A stretch of 64,000 bases of DNA from the NCBI GenBank assembly GCA_022447545.1, contig JAKVBI010000023.1, positions 41,598 to 105,597 on the forward strand, written 5' to 3'. Shown one piece after another: positions 1 to 8,696 of the stretch (within the stretch, counting starts at the first letter, position 1; each line of letters opens with the position of its first letter). Source of the stretch: Myxococcota bacterium. Lineage in GTDB: Bacteria > Myxococcota_A > UBA9160 > SMWR01. The notes under the pieces are model-generated. The model was not told the DNA's origin, did no database searches, and saw nothing but the letters and a program-made list of their open reading frames with translations. The translations under genes were made by a program, and so were the position numbers.

Positions 1-2
1 GC

Positions 3-665
3 GGCCCCAAGGGGCTCTGGACCAAGAACCCTGACGCCGAGAAGCAGGCAAACCTTCAGTACTACCTGGCAGATCCGGAGGTGAGGAAGCGCTCCTGGGA
101 GAGTCGTATCTCTGGTGAGATGGACTGGGGAAGCGTGGCCCCCAACGACGGCCACCGGGCACTGGTCGAACTCGAAAAGCGTGGAAAACTGGACCTACTG
201 GTCACCCAGAACGTAGACGGCCTGCATCAGAAGGCCGGCAACTCCGCTCAGCGCGTAGTCGAGATTCACGGAACCCTGCAGGAATTCATGTGCATGTCCT
301 GCGAAGATCGCGGTCCCGTGGAGGTGGTGCTCGAGCGCGTGCGGGCCGGCGAAGGCGACCCCCCCTGCCTCGAGTGCGGAGGGATCTTGAAGGCGGCGGT
401 GGTTTCCTTCGGCCAGAACCTTTTCCCCGGCGACATGGAACGCTCCATCGCCGCGGCGTCGACCTGCGACCTCATACTGGCCGTGGGAACGACTCTGGGG
501 GTCTTTCCCGCCGCCAACGTCGTACCTGCCGCGAAACAGAGCGGTGCCCAGGTGGTGATCGTCAATGGATCACCCACAGAGATGGATGACCTGGCCGACG
601 CGATTCTGCGCGGCTCCATCAGCGAGATCCTGCCCTCTGTCGTGGGAACCTCAACCCCCAATTGA
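3..665 (+). CDS. Sir2-family NAD-dependent protein deacylase (5' partial)
   Basis: Sirtuin: removes acyl groups from lysine using NAD, releasing nicotinamide and O-acyl-ADP-ribose in the cytoplasm. The window edge cuts the N-terminus. The frame is open from base 3 and begins GPKGLWTKNP, the stretch just after the NAD-binding glycine loop, so a few tens of residues are missing. Visible are TQNVDGLHQKAG (NAD/nicotinamide pocket), VEIHGT with the catalytic His, two CxxC pairs (CMSC and CLEC) for the structural zinc, and GTTLGVFPAANV plus VNGSP of the Rossmann fold. The GTG at 81 is an internal codon, not the start. Family assignment is secure; the substrate is unknown. Confidence 0.93.
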   Translation, partial: GPKGLWTKNPDAEKQANLQYYLADPEVRKRSWESRISGEMDWGSVAPNDGHRALVELEKRGKLDLLVTQNVDGLHQKAGNSAQRVVEIHGTLQEFMCMSCEDRGPVEVVLERVRAGEGDPPCLECGGILKAAVVSFGQNLFPGDMERSIAAASTCDLILAVGTTLGVFPAANVVPAAKQSGAQVVIVNGSPTEMDDLADAILRGSISEILPSVVGTSTPN

Positions 666-702
666 TCCGAACCCCTGGAGCGCGCCCGGCTTTCTCCCAC
701 TC

Positions 703-740
703 CCAGAAGATCAGAAGAGTTCCAGAAGATCAGAAGAGTT
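703..740. repeat. perfect 2 x 19-bp tandem duplication at the end of the DevC-like gene
   Basis: CCAGAAGATCAGAAGAGTT occurs twice head to tail (703-721 and 722-740). On the minus strand the unit contains the last codons of the permease gene (E-L-F) and its TGA, so the stop region is copied once more just downstream. It looks like a recent slippage duplication with no effect on the protein. Confidence 0.85.
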
Positions 741-1884
741 CGGCCGGATCCACTTTCCCGAGGCGCTTCGCACTCGAAATCCCAGCCAACAAACACATTC
801 CAATGCTCAAGGCCAGAACGAGCGTGATGAGCCCGGGAGTCAGGAACAAAGGAAGGCGGGTTGCGCTCCGGACCAGCGGAAAGACAATCGCACAGATCGA
901 AACTGCGGGCAGAAAACCCATCAAGGCAAACCACCAGGACTCCTGAACGACCAGGCGATACAGCTGGTATTTCCCATACCCCATGGCATTCAGCGTGGCA
1001 TAGGAAGGCAGTTGGTTACGAATATCAGCCGAGAGGATCTGGAGAAGCACGACGAAGCCCACGCAAATGCCACTTAACGCCCCCATTCCAAAAATGTTTC
1101 CCACGGCAGTGTTGCCTACCCAGTACCGTTCGAGCAGATCACTCAACTGGGAGCGCGTAACGACCTGCACATCCTTTGGAAGCAGTTCGCGAAGTTGGGC
1201 CACCGTTTGCTGAACGTCTGCCCCCTCCCGCAAGCGGATCATTCCGATCTGAACGCGATCGAGCGACAGAAAAGGAAGGAATCGAATGAACGTATCGTCA
1301 CTCATGAGTGCCGATCCGTCAGCGAGGAACCCGACACCCAGATCGAAACCTCCCACCACCCGTGCGTTTTTTCCGTTGATCTCCGTCTGTCCATCGGGTG
1401 TCGATGGACCACATTTCGCCTGGGTGAGCCGATCCAGCAGAATCGTATTACTCGATTGCAACGCTCTTCGCCGATCTGATTGAACGTCGGATTCGAGGGG
1501 AATGGGATCGGCGAGAGGAAAACCCATGGCAAACAGCTTGCAATGCTCGCCGGTCGCCGGATCTCTCCAACGAATGAATCGCAGATAAAGCGGCGACGCG
1601 CTCTCCACCCCCTCGACGGCGAGTGCCTGAAAGAGTCGCGCGCGGGGAAACGTATCCGCCTGGGAGAGATGAACGAAACGAGAGGAAAGCAGGAGCACAT
1701 CGGAATCGAGGCGAGAGGAAATAGCCAGGGCCGTGTTGACCACCGCGCCGTAGAAACCCAACTGGACGAACACCACGAGAATTGCGAATGCCACCCCCGA
1801 AGTCGCAACGGCGGTGCGAAGTTTGCGGTGGGCCAACAAGCTCCTGGCAAAGGCGACTCGGTGACGGAGAGCGTGGAATCGCAT
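730..1884 (-). CDS. DevC-like ABC transporter permease (FtsX/MacB fold)
   Basis: Inner-membrane permease of the DevC/FtsX-like family, normally paired with an ATPase (DevA) and a membrane-fusion protein (DevB) for export of lipids or glycolipids. The 384-residue reading has one N-terminal membrane segment in TAVATSGVAFAILVVFVQLG, a large periplasmic domain of about 200 residues, and three hydrophobic segments in the last 130 residues, which is the usual topology. ATG at 1884 is chosen because upstream in-frame starts are only TTG-type (TTG at 1959) and family similarity begins at LRHRVAFAR. No ATPase or fusion partner lies within the window, so it is an orphan here. Substrate unknown. Confidence 0.78.
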   Translation of the reverse strand: MRFHALRHRVAFARSLLAHRKLRTAVATSGVAFAILVVFVQLGFYGAVVNTALAISSRLDSDVLLLSSRFVHLSQADTFPRARLFQALAVEGVESASPLYLRFIRWRDPATGEHCKLFAMGFPLADPIPLESDVQSDRRRALQSSNTILLDRLTQAKCGPSTPDGQTEINGKNARVVGGFDLGVGFLADGSALMSDDTFIRFLPFLSLDRVQIGMIRLREGADVQQTVAQLRELLPKDVQVVTRSQLSDLLERYWVGNTAVGNIFGMGALSGICVGFVVLLQILSADIRNQLPSYATLNAMGYGKYQLYRLVVQESWWFALMGFLPAVSICAIVFPLVRSATRLPLFLTPGLITLVLALSIGMCLLAGISSAKRLGKVDPAELF

Positions 1885-2047
1885 GCTCTTCACACCCGCA
1901 TCCCGCCCCTTGGAGAGCAACCGGCCATTCGACTCGCCACGGCTGGTAACTCCATGCAAGACCCAGATAGCACATCACCGGAGGTTGATCGCCACACCAG
2001 GTGAAACGGTGGTGTCGCTGTGACACGTCGCAGGGGCAAGCTTCCAG

Positions 2048-2914
2048 TCAGAAGCGAGAAATCACTTCATCCCCCAGGTGTGCGATGGCATCGAGTTTCT
2101 GCTGAAGGGTCATGGTATCCGGCATGTAGGGGTTTCGGTACCCAAGGAAAACCGCATCCACGCCCATGTCTTCGAGGCGACGCAAATCGTCGGGCCCCTG
2201 GACATCACTCACTCCCGCGTAGGTCTCAAACGGTACACCCTCTCGCCCCTCCTCTCGGAGCATCTCCTTCAACTCGCTCATACGCACTTCCAATTCGTCC
2301 ATGCTGAGACCCGTGTGGGTGAAGCCGTCCGCCAGTCGAGCGGCTCGACGAAAAGCCGCCGGTGTATGGCCGCCGTAGATGATGCTCGGGGGGGCCTTGG
2401 GCACTGGGCAGAGTTTGAGGGGCGCGAAATCGTAGTACTCGCCGTGATACTCGAAATAGCTGCCATCCATCAGGCCACGAATGATCTCGAGCATCTCACT
2501 CATGCGCGCCCCACGAGTCTTCCAGTCCTCTCCGCAGGCTTGAAAATCCTCCAGCCAGGGGCTCAAGCCGACACCGAAAACAAACCGTTCACCGGTCAGA
2601 ACGGCCAGGGAACTGACCTGCTTCGCGACCAGCACCGGCTGGCGGATCGGTACCTTCAGTACACCCGTCATCATCTGGATCCGTTCGGTCACGGCGCTCA
2701 TGGCAGCAATCAATTGGAACGGATCGGGCATGGGCACCCCGTCGAGAAAGGAACGATCTCCGTCCTCCGTGTACGGGTACGTTCCTACCGCTTCTTCGGG
2801 ATAGATGATGCTGTCTCCCAAGCTGAAGATGTCGAAGCCAGCCTCTTCGGCAGCCTTCGCCAACGGAAGATATTGGCTCGGGTCACACATGGACTCGGCG
2901 AAGCAAAAACGCAT
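2048..2914 (-). CDS. LLM-class (luciferase-like) flavin-dependent oxidoreductase
   Basis: TIM-barrel oxidoreductase of the bacterial-luciferase superfamily, which uses F420 or FMN; which of the two cannot be told from sequence. The 288-residue protein shows the family pattern: AEEAGFDIFSLGDS early, GVLKVPIRQPVLVAKQ at about 85-100, LTGERFVFGVGLSPW with the following EDFQACG, and a C-terminal IYGGHTPAAFRRAARLADG segment. The ATG at 2914 has an excellent AAGGAG five bases upstream. It stands alone on the minus strand, divergent from the Dabb-like pair at 3056, so the two units may share a control region. Reaction and substrate are unknown. Confidence 0.85.
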   Translation of the reverse strand: MRFCFAESMCDPSQYLPLAKAAEEAGFDIFSLGDSIIYPEEAVGTYPYTEDGDRSFLDGVPMPDPFQLIAAMSAVTERIQMMTGVLKVPIRQPVLVAKQVSSLAVLTGERFVFGVGLSPWLEDFQACGEDWKTRGARMSEMLEIIRGLMDGSYFEYHGEYYDFAPLKLCPVPKAPPSIIYGGHTPAAFRRAARLADGFTHTGLSMDELEVRMSELKEMLREEGREGVPFETYAGVSDVQGPDDLRRLEDMGVDAVFLGYRNPYMPDTMTLQQKLDAIAHLGDEVISRF

Positions 2915-3055
2915 GAAATCTCCTTCCTAGATGGGATGACGCCCGCCACAATGAAGCGATGGACGTTCGATTGCAACTGCCGGAACCAGCCTCACAACTC
3001 ACACCTTGAAAATACACTCGTGTTAGTCTGAAGCGTCTCAGGAACAGGGGAAGTC

Positions 3056-3382
3056 ATGGCCGCTATTTTCGTTCTCGATCAGATCCGCTTACATCCGGGG
3101 AAGCTGGGAGAGTTTCGCGAGAAGCTTGCTCGAGAGTACATCCCGGCCGCACGTGGACGTGGACTCCAACTGGTGGACTCATGGCTCACCCCTCCCCTCG
3201 AGTTGGAGGACGATGGGAACGATCTCGTGCTCCTGTGGTCCCTCGAAGACCTGGGAGCATTCTGGAAGATGCGGAGCCTCCAGGGCGCGGACCCCGAGGG
3301 AGCACGCTGGTGGGAAGGCACCGGTGCATGGGTGGCTTCCCGCAGTCGAAAATTCATGACACGACAAGAGGTGAGCGCATGA
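3056..3382 (+). CDS. small alpha-beta-barrel (NIPSNAP/Dabb-like) protein
   Basis: A 108-residue protein starting AAIFVLDQIRLHPGKLGEFREKL, which has the first strand and helix of a dimeric ferredoxin-like alpha-beta barrel (NIPSNAP, EthD or Dabb type). It contains a DLVLLWSLEDLGAFWKMR segment and a C-terminal tail rich in Trp and Arg. No catalytic motif was recognised. AGGGGAAG lies upstream of the ATG. Its TGA overlaps the ATG of the next gene (ATGA at 3379-3382), so the two are translationally coupled and probably work together. Proteins of this fold often act as small monooxygenases or isomerases, or bind an acyl intermediate. Confidence 0.6.
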   Translation: MAAIFVLDQIRLHPGKLGEFREKLAREYIPAARGRGLQLVDSWLTPPLELEDDGNDLVLLWSLEDLGAFWKMRSLQGADPEGARWWEGTGAWVASRSRKFMTRQEVSA

Positions 3383-4053
3383 TCCGCCAGGTCTCACTTC
3401 TCACCCTCGAAAGAAGCGCGACTCCCGACAGGGTGAAGGCTCTCGAATCGGCCCTCGGCGATGTCGCGTCATCGATCTCCGGGGTTTCCCATAGCCACCT
3501 GGGTCGCCACCTCCCCGGGTCGCTGATGGGAGACTACACCTGGGACATCTGCTTCGACGGCGCGACACCACCTACATCGGAAGACCTGATCGCCGACCCT
3601 GTACTGGCCGAATTCTTCGACCCGTCGAATCCCGATGCCGTGGTGGCCGATGTCGACGCTGTGCGGTTCGAACCCCAGAACTTGGGTGTCCCCGAGCCTG
3701 GAATCACCGACTTCGTGAAGCGCACCCTGTTCGTGCGCGTCTTCGACGGCACGCCCGCTGACATCTGCGAAAAGTTCGAGCGCGATATCATGCGCATGCC
3801 GACCTATGTCTCGACGATTCGCAATTGGGCCTTCAGCAGAACCGACTCGGCGCTCCTTCCGACAAAATGGACCCACGTATGGGAGCAGGAGTACGACGAC
3901 GTCGAGGGCTTGCAGGGCGAATACATGATGAGCCCCTTCCACTGGGGCTACATTGATAGCTGGTTCGATCCGGAGTGTCCCCAGCGCATCGTCGACACCC
4001 GGGTTGCCCATGTCTTCTGCACCGCACAGGCAAGCGTCCTGGCCTGGAAATAG
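3379..4053 (+). CDS. tandem Dabb-type alpha-beta-barrel protein
   Basis: A 224-residue protein that reads as two stress-responsive A/B-barrel (Dabb) units. The first, about residues 1-100, begins IRQVSLLTLERSATPDRVKALESAL. The second, about 110-224, begins DFVKRTLFVRVFDGTPADICEKFE and includes MPTYVSTIRNWAFSR. Each unit has the beta-alpha-beta start typical of the fold; joined, they would form an intramolecular dimer. The start is fixed by the ATGA overlap with the preceding small barrel gene. It ends 32 bases before a convergent PEP-CTERM gene. Function unknown; probably a small-molecule enzyme or binding protein acting with its upstream partner. Confidence 0.65.
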   Translation: MIRQVSLLTLERSATPDRVKALESALGDVASSISGVSHSHLGRHLPGSLMGDYTWDICFDGATPPTSEDLIADPVLAEFFDPSNPDAVVADVDAVRFEPQNLGVPEPGITDFVKRTLFVRVFDGTPADICEKFERDIMRMPTYVSTIRNWAFSRTDSALLPTKWTHVWEQEYDDVEGLQGEYMMSPFHWGYIDSWFDPECPQRIVDTRVAHVFCTAQASVLAWK

Positions 4054-4084
4054 CAAACCCTCGGTTGCGCGTGGGTACTCGCTC

Positions 4085-5083
4085 TCAACGCACTCGTTTT
4101 CCACCAACACGGGCCAACCCCACCAGACCTCCCATCAAGAGTACGAGCGTAGAAGGCTCGGGCACCGAGGCCGCATGGCTATACGCTTCGAGCACCACCG
4201 TGGACTCAGAGGACAGGAAGTTCGTAGGTAACTCATAGGGAATGCTCAGGGAGACACCCGTCAACTCCCAGCCCGTGCCGCCCTCGGGTGACACGTAGGG
4301 GCTGAACAGACTCTCGGAGATCCAAGACGACGCTACACCTCCTGGGCCCGACTCCGTGATCTCCAGACTGTCCCACGAACCCGTGCCCACGTCGTAGCCC
4401 AGAGATGCCCCGAACTGGAACAGGTCGTAGCGTTCTCCGAACTCGTTCGTCACGTAGGCATCGATGCTTGCGCTGGACGGTACAAAATCGGAATCGAGGG
4501 TCAGGGTGTCGGGATCCGGCGGAGCCCCCGGGGCGATAGGCGTGTTGGGAGCACTCAAGGGATCCACCACCATCGTCGTAATGTGCATCACCAGGGCCCG
4601 CGAGATGGGCATGGCACTGATGTAGGTGCTTCCGATGCCCGCCGTACTGTTTCCCGACGCCAAACCCGCCGTCGTCACTGCCGTCGCCAACGCCCCGGTG
4701 GCGCCGTTGGCACTTCCCGAGGAATTGGCCCAACCCAGGAAACCCGCCGATGCGGCGGTCGCCGCCGCCAGGCCTCCGGGCGCCGCCACATCCGACGCGA
4801 AGTCCTGAAGCGCGGGAGTTCCGTCAGCGAACATGAAAGTCCATGGACGGTTCAAGACCACACCTCCAGCGGTATTCACTCCATTCACCCCGAGATCGAT
4901 CCCCTCGATCGCGAGCTGGGTAGCCGCGAGCGTGGGCCCCCCAACGGCCAGAGCGAGGGTCCCGGCCCGGGCTGCTCCCGCCCAAAGAAAGAGCACCGCC
5001 ACGCCCAGGAATGGGCTCCAGAAGCCCGTCCTACTCCTTCGACGCCGACAGTCACCACAAACGAGGACAGGTCGCGAAACCAT
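4085..5083 (-). CDS. PEP-CTERM sorting-domain exported protein
   Basis: Secreted protein of 332 residues bearing the PEP-CTERM signal: SVPEPSTLVLLMGGLVGLARVGGKRVR at the C-terminus supplies the Pro-Glu-Pro motif, a hydrophobic segment and a basic tail recognised by exosortase in exopolysaccharide-producing Gram-negative bacteria. The N-terminus has a basic stretch (CRRRRSR) and a hydrophobic segment FLGVAVLFLWAGAARAG consistent with a signal peptide. The middle is rich in Ala, Gly, Ser and Thr and matches no enzyme I know. No exosortase is in the window. It lies downstream of, and in the same direction as, the large regulator gene, separated by 128 bases. Confidence 0.85.
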   Translation of the reverse strand: MVSRPVLVCGDCRRRRSRTGFWSPFLGVAVLFLWAGAARAGTLALAVGGPTLAATQLAIEGIDLGVNGVNTAGGVVLNRPWTFMFADGTPALQDFASDVAAPGGLAAATAASAGFLGWANSSGSANGATGALATAVTTAGLASGNSTAGIGSTYISAMPISRALVMHITTMVVDPLSAPNTPIAPGAPPDPDTLTLDSDFVPSSASIDAYVTNEFGERYDLFQFGASLGYDVGTGSWDSLEITESGPGGVASSWISESLFSPYVSPEGGTGWELTGVSLSIPYELPTNFLSSESTVVLEAYSHAASVPEPSTLVLLMGGLVGLARVGGKRVR

Positions 5084-5211
5084 GGGAGGACCCCTCTACA
5101 AATTCTCTACGAAAGAATCTATGACGCTCTCGTACCGCAGACCTCAGCCGCACATCAACGTTCCCTCAGCAACTCGGGATCCCCGCTCCAATCCGAATGG
5201 TTCAGCTGAGT

Positions 5212-8200
5212 TCAGTTCCTACCGGGCTTGATGGAGGTCAAAGAGAGGGCCGCGTTCGCATCGCCCAATAGCGATCCCACGCCAGTGGCGATTCCCTCCC
5301 AGCCGCGCGACTGGGCCACCGCGAGACAGCCTGTGAGCATGCTTTGCCCGCGTTCGGCGTCACCGCTTTGACGACGAGCCAACAGCATCTGCGCCCAGTC
5401 GAGTTCAGTTTGTGCCCGCCACAAATCGCCACCCGATTTGCGATTGGCGTCACTGGACACCTCAAAATGGACCTCGGCAGCGGCCCAGTCCGATCGCGTC
5501 GTGGCCAGGAGCCCGAGATATCTGGAAGCAGACCCCAAACACATGCCACCAAAAAGCAACACCACATTTTGAGCTTGGAAGGGAAGCAGCAGTTCGTACA
5601 ACTCGCCCGCCCGCTGAACGTCCCCCAGCTTGTGACAAGCCTCGGCCAGCATTGCCAGGCAGTAGAGCTGAGTGAGATCGGGCAGGAGGTCACCGAAGCC
5701 ACGTGCCGCCAGTCCCTCGAAACGCTCTCGAGCCTCTTCGTGGTTGCCCAATTCGGCATGGAAGCTCGCAAGACTCGCGTGAAAGGCTGGTGCAGCGACC
5801 TCAGCCAGATCCGGCTGGATGCCGGACATCAGGATGGGAACCACCTCATCGAGTCGCCCCTGGGCACGGCGAACAAACGAGAACTGAGCGCCAAAGATCG
5901 CAGTGGCATTGGGGCTGGGCTGATGTTGGAGCAGTTGCTGGGCCTGTAGACAGGCCTCCTCGGCAGCGGCCAAGCGACCTTCGAACAGTGCCAGCGCACA
6001 GTGCAGCGTGGTGGACCACCAGCGTGACGACAATGCCCGACCGGATTCTCCAAGCCGGGTGTATGCATCACACTCAGCACGAGCAGCATCCATCTCGCCC
6101 CGCTCGAGAAAGCTTACGATTCGCCAACGGTGCGCCAGAGGCGCGAGGTCGAGACGATGGGATGCTCGCGTAATCTCGAGCATCTTCGTCGCGTTTGCCA
6201 GGCGCGAGCCAACCCACCGGGGTCCTGATTCGTACAGCAACCGGACACCCATGGCGTGGACGATGCAGTCCACGTTCCCACTGCCACGTGCCAGCCCAAG
6301 GCTCTTCTCCGCCAACTCGACTCCGCGGTCCCAGCCACGCGGACCGTACAGCTCGAGCGCCAAACGGCACATGAGTGCGGCGCGCAGATCGATCCAGCGC
6401 TCGTCCACGACGCCCAGAGCCTCCTCCAACAAACCCACGAGATACTCGTCACTGCGGGCAACCTCGGCATCCGAAGACGCCCGCACGGCTCCGAGACTCA
6501 GAGCGAGGACCGCAAGGCCGAGTTTCTCCGGCACGCCCAGCGCACGCGCCACTTCGATGGACTCGATGTACAGGCTTCGCGCTCTGCTCTCGAACTCATT
6601 CGCGGCGGCCTCGGACTCCGCGCGCCACAGCAGAAGCTCGAAGCGCAGTTCCAACTGGCCCGCTGCCACCCCCCCAAGTGTGTCCAGGGCCGCTTCGAAG
6701 TAGCTCGAAGCCTCATTCCAAGCGTGTAAAGACATGGCCCGCTCGCCAGCACGGCGCGCATAGGAGACCGCCTTCTCGGCGGAGCAGGCGGGAAAGGCCG
6801 CCAGAAAGTGATGGGCCAGCTCTTCCAACGCGGGCTCGATGTAGCTGGAATGCAGGTCCTCCAAGGCGACTCCGATGGCTTCGTGGATCTCCTCACGGTC
6901 GACACCCACACAGCGAGCAGCCAGCGTCTCCTGGATCAGGTGATGACTGAAGCGATGGTGACCGCCGCACCGTGTGGCCGGCTCGACGAGCCCATGAGAT
7001 TCCGCCTCGAGAAGATGCCTTGCAACGACGTTGGAATCCTGACGAGCGACACGCCCGATCAGGTCATCGCGGAATTCATTGCCCACCACGGAAGCCGTAC
7101 GCAGCAAATCAAGACAGCCTTCCGACAAAGGTACGAGCCTCTGTTCAACGGCATCTCGTACACCCGGTGGGAGCCTAAGGTCTTTTCCACGCGGTACCTC
7201 ACTCCCCGCGACTCGCTCGGACCGGAGGAACCGACCGATCTCTTGGACGAAGAAAGGATTCCCCCGCGTCCGAATCTCGATGTCCTTCAGAAGTTCGGGC
7301 GTCGGATCGCCGCCATAGGTGCGTCTCACCAACTGCTCGATGGCGGGTCTGGAAAGCCCTTCCAGTACGAGCGTCTCTTCCATGGGTCCCCTGCGGAGCC
7401 GCGCCAGGGTGGCAGCCCGATCGCGACTGCTCCGAGCCTCCGTATCCCGATATGCGGCAACCATCAGCAGCGGGAGCGATCGAGCCTCTCGTGCCAGAAA
7501 TTCGAGCAGGTGGAGGCTTGGCGAATCGGACCAGTGGAGATCATCTAGGGTGATGAGAATGGGCTGCCGGTTGGCAGCATTGGAGAGGAACGTCGAAACG
7601 GTTTCAAATAGGCGAAAGCGCTCCTCCTGGGGCGAGAGCCTCGCGGTTTCGGATCTGCCTCCCCACTCCGGAACGATTTTGGCAATGATCGCCTCCGGCT
7701 CATCCATTTCACCGTCTAGAGACAAATCGTCTCGAGCGGAGCCAATTGCACGAATCACCCGGGACCAGGGCCAGAGCGGCGGTGCTCCCTCATTGCCCGA
7801 GCACCAGGTCCGGTGCACCTGCAAACCGCGCGCAGCGGCACGGACCGCGAATTCTTCAAGTAAGTGGGTCTTCCCGATCCCCAACTCTCCGATGACAGGA
7901 ATCAGTCCACCGCGCCCGGCGCAGGTCGCCTCCAGGGCGGCGTCGAAGATGGAGATCTCTCGTTCACGGCCCCAGGACGCCCGACCGGAGGACGGTGGCG
8001 TGATGTCAGGCGAGTCCAGCCGGAAGCGCGATCCACTCGCGACCGGCGAAACCGAAGATTGTTCGTCCACCTGGGCAACAAAACGGTAACCACGGCGAGG
8101 CACCGTCTGCAGGGCCCATTGATCGCTGCGGCTGTCACCGAGAATTGCGCGGGCCTCGTGGACCGCGACTGTGAGAACGTGCTCTCCAACCACCGCTTCG

Positions 8201-8457
8201 GCCCAAAGCGCGTCCAGCACCTCGACTCGCGGCACTACCCGATCACGACGTTCGATCAGGAAGAGTAATAGATCCAGGACTTTGGGCTGAACTTCCAGCC
8301 GACGGCCGTTCCTCCGAAGCTCGGCCAGCGTCGGATCGAGTTCGAATTGCCGGAAGCGATACACGATGGCTGGATCTGTTTGGGTCGGTGTGACTGAGTT
8401 TTGTTCGAATTGCGCGGGAGAAATCGGTTGCTCGAGCCGGCGAACGCTCTCTGACAC
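5212..8457 (-). CDS. winged-helix / AAA ATPase / TPR transcriptional regulator
   Basis: Large cytoplasmic regulator of 1081 residues in the MalT/STAND style, but with an N-terminal DNA-binding domain of the OmpR/ToxR winged-helix type rather than a C-terminal LuxR domain. The winged helix is about residues 32-130 (FRQFELDPTLAELRRNGRRL to TVPRRGYRFVAQV). Walker A is GELGIGKTHL near 190-199 and Walker B is ILITLDDLHW near 300. The rest, from about 560 on, is Ala/Leu-rich helical repeat (TPR-like). GTG at 8457 is preferred because AGGAG lies six bases upstream; a TTG at 8535 would add 26 residues. The ligand is unknown. A CRP-like palindrome sits about 140 bases upstream. Confidence 0.85.
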   Translation of the reverse strand: MSESVRRLEQPISPAQFEQNSVTPTQTDPAIVYRFRQFELDPTLAELRRNGRRLEVQPKVLDLLLFLIERRDRVVPRVEVLDALWAEAVVGEHVLTVAVHEARAILGDSRSDQWALQTVPRRGYRFVAQVDEQSSVSPVASGSRFRLDSPDITPPSSGRASWGREREISIFDAALEATCAGRGGLIPVIGELGIGKTHLLEEFAVRAAARGLQVHRTWCSGNEGAPPLWPWSRVIRAIGSARDDLSLDGEMDEPEAIIAKIVPEWGGRSETARLSPQEERFRLFETVSTFLSNAANRQPILITLDDLHWSDSPSLHLLEFLAREARSLPLLMVAAYRDTEARSSRDRAATLARLRRGPMEETLVLEGLSRPAIEQLVRRTYGGDPTPELLKDIEIRTRGNPFFVQEIGRFLRSERVAGSEVPRGKDLRLPPGVRDAVEQRLVPLSEGCLDLLRTASVVGNEFRDDLIGRVARQDSNVVARHLLEAESHGLVEPATRCGGHHRFSHHLIQETLAARCVGVDREEIHEAIGVALEDLHSSYIEPALEELAHHFLAAFPACSAEKAVSYARRAGERAMSLHAWNEASSYFEAALDTLGGVAAGQLELRFELLLWRAESEAAANEFESRARSLYIESIEVARALGVPEKLGLAVLALSLGAVRASSDAEVARSDEYLVGLLEEALGVVDERWIDLRAALMCRLALELYGPRGWDRGVELAEKSLGLARGSGNVDCIVHAMGVRLLYESGPRWVGSRLANATKMLEITRASHRLDLAPLAHRWRIVSFLERGEMDAARAECDAYTRLGESGRALSSRWWSTTLHCALALFEGRLAAAEEACLQAQQLLQHQPSPNATAIFGAQFSFVRRAQGRLDEVVPILMSGIQPDLAEVAAPAFHASLASFHAELGNHEEARERFEGLAARGFGDLLPDLTQLYCLAMLAEACHKLGDVQRAGELYELLLPFQAQNVVLLFGGMCLGSASRYLGLLATTRSDWAAAEVHFEVSSDANRKSGGDLWRAQTELDWAQMLLARRQSGDAERGQSMLTGCLAVAQSRGWEGIATGVGSLLGDANAALSLTSIKPGRN

Positions 8458-8595
8458 AAGTGACTCCTGTAAATTCACGCCCCTCCAGGGGCCGCTGAGT
8501 GGCCCGAGCAATCTGGCGCCCGAGGGGGGAAGCAAGCGGCCAGAGGCCCACCCACTCCTCCCGAATCAAATATCTCCCTTGCTTTCGGTAGTGAC

Positions 8596-8611
8596 TGTGA
8601 ACTACTTCACA
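8596..8611. promoter_or_regulatory. perfect CRP/FNR-type palindrome upstream of the large regulator gene
   Basis: TGTGAACTACTTCACA reads as TGTGA-N6-TCACA, identical to the core consensus of enterobacterial CRP sites, with six-base perfect arms. It lies in the 239-base stretch between the SDR stop (8697) and the regulator start (8457). That stretch holds no gene. No clear -10/-35 pair could be assigned beside it. Confidence 0.5.
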
Positions 8612-8696
8612 CCCCGCGGGACACGCGAAGGTCGACGGGCTTGAACAGACGCCCCATCGGGGCGCTCAACTCTGCGCGGAACGGTAAGAGCTACCA

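Noticed and set aside
2012-2026. GTGTC-GCTGT-GACAC hairpin after the oxidoreductase gene as terminator
   Set aside because: Five-pair stem with no T-run in the transcript direction; too weak to list as a terminator.
2078-3031. Open frame of 317 codons antisense to the luciferase-like oxidoreductase
   Set aside because: The minus gene has an ideal ribosome site and family motifs; the antisense frame shows none.
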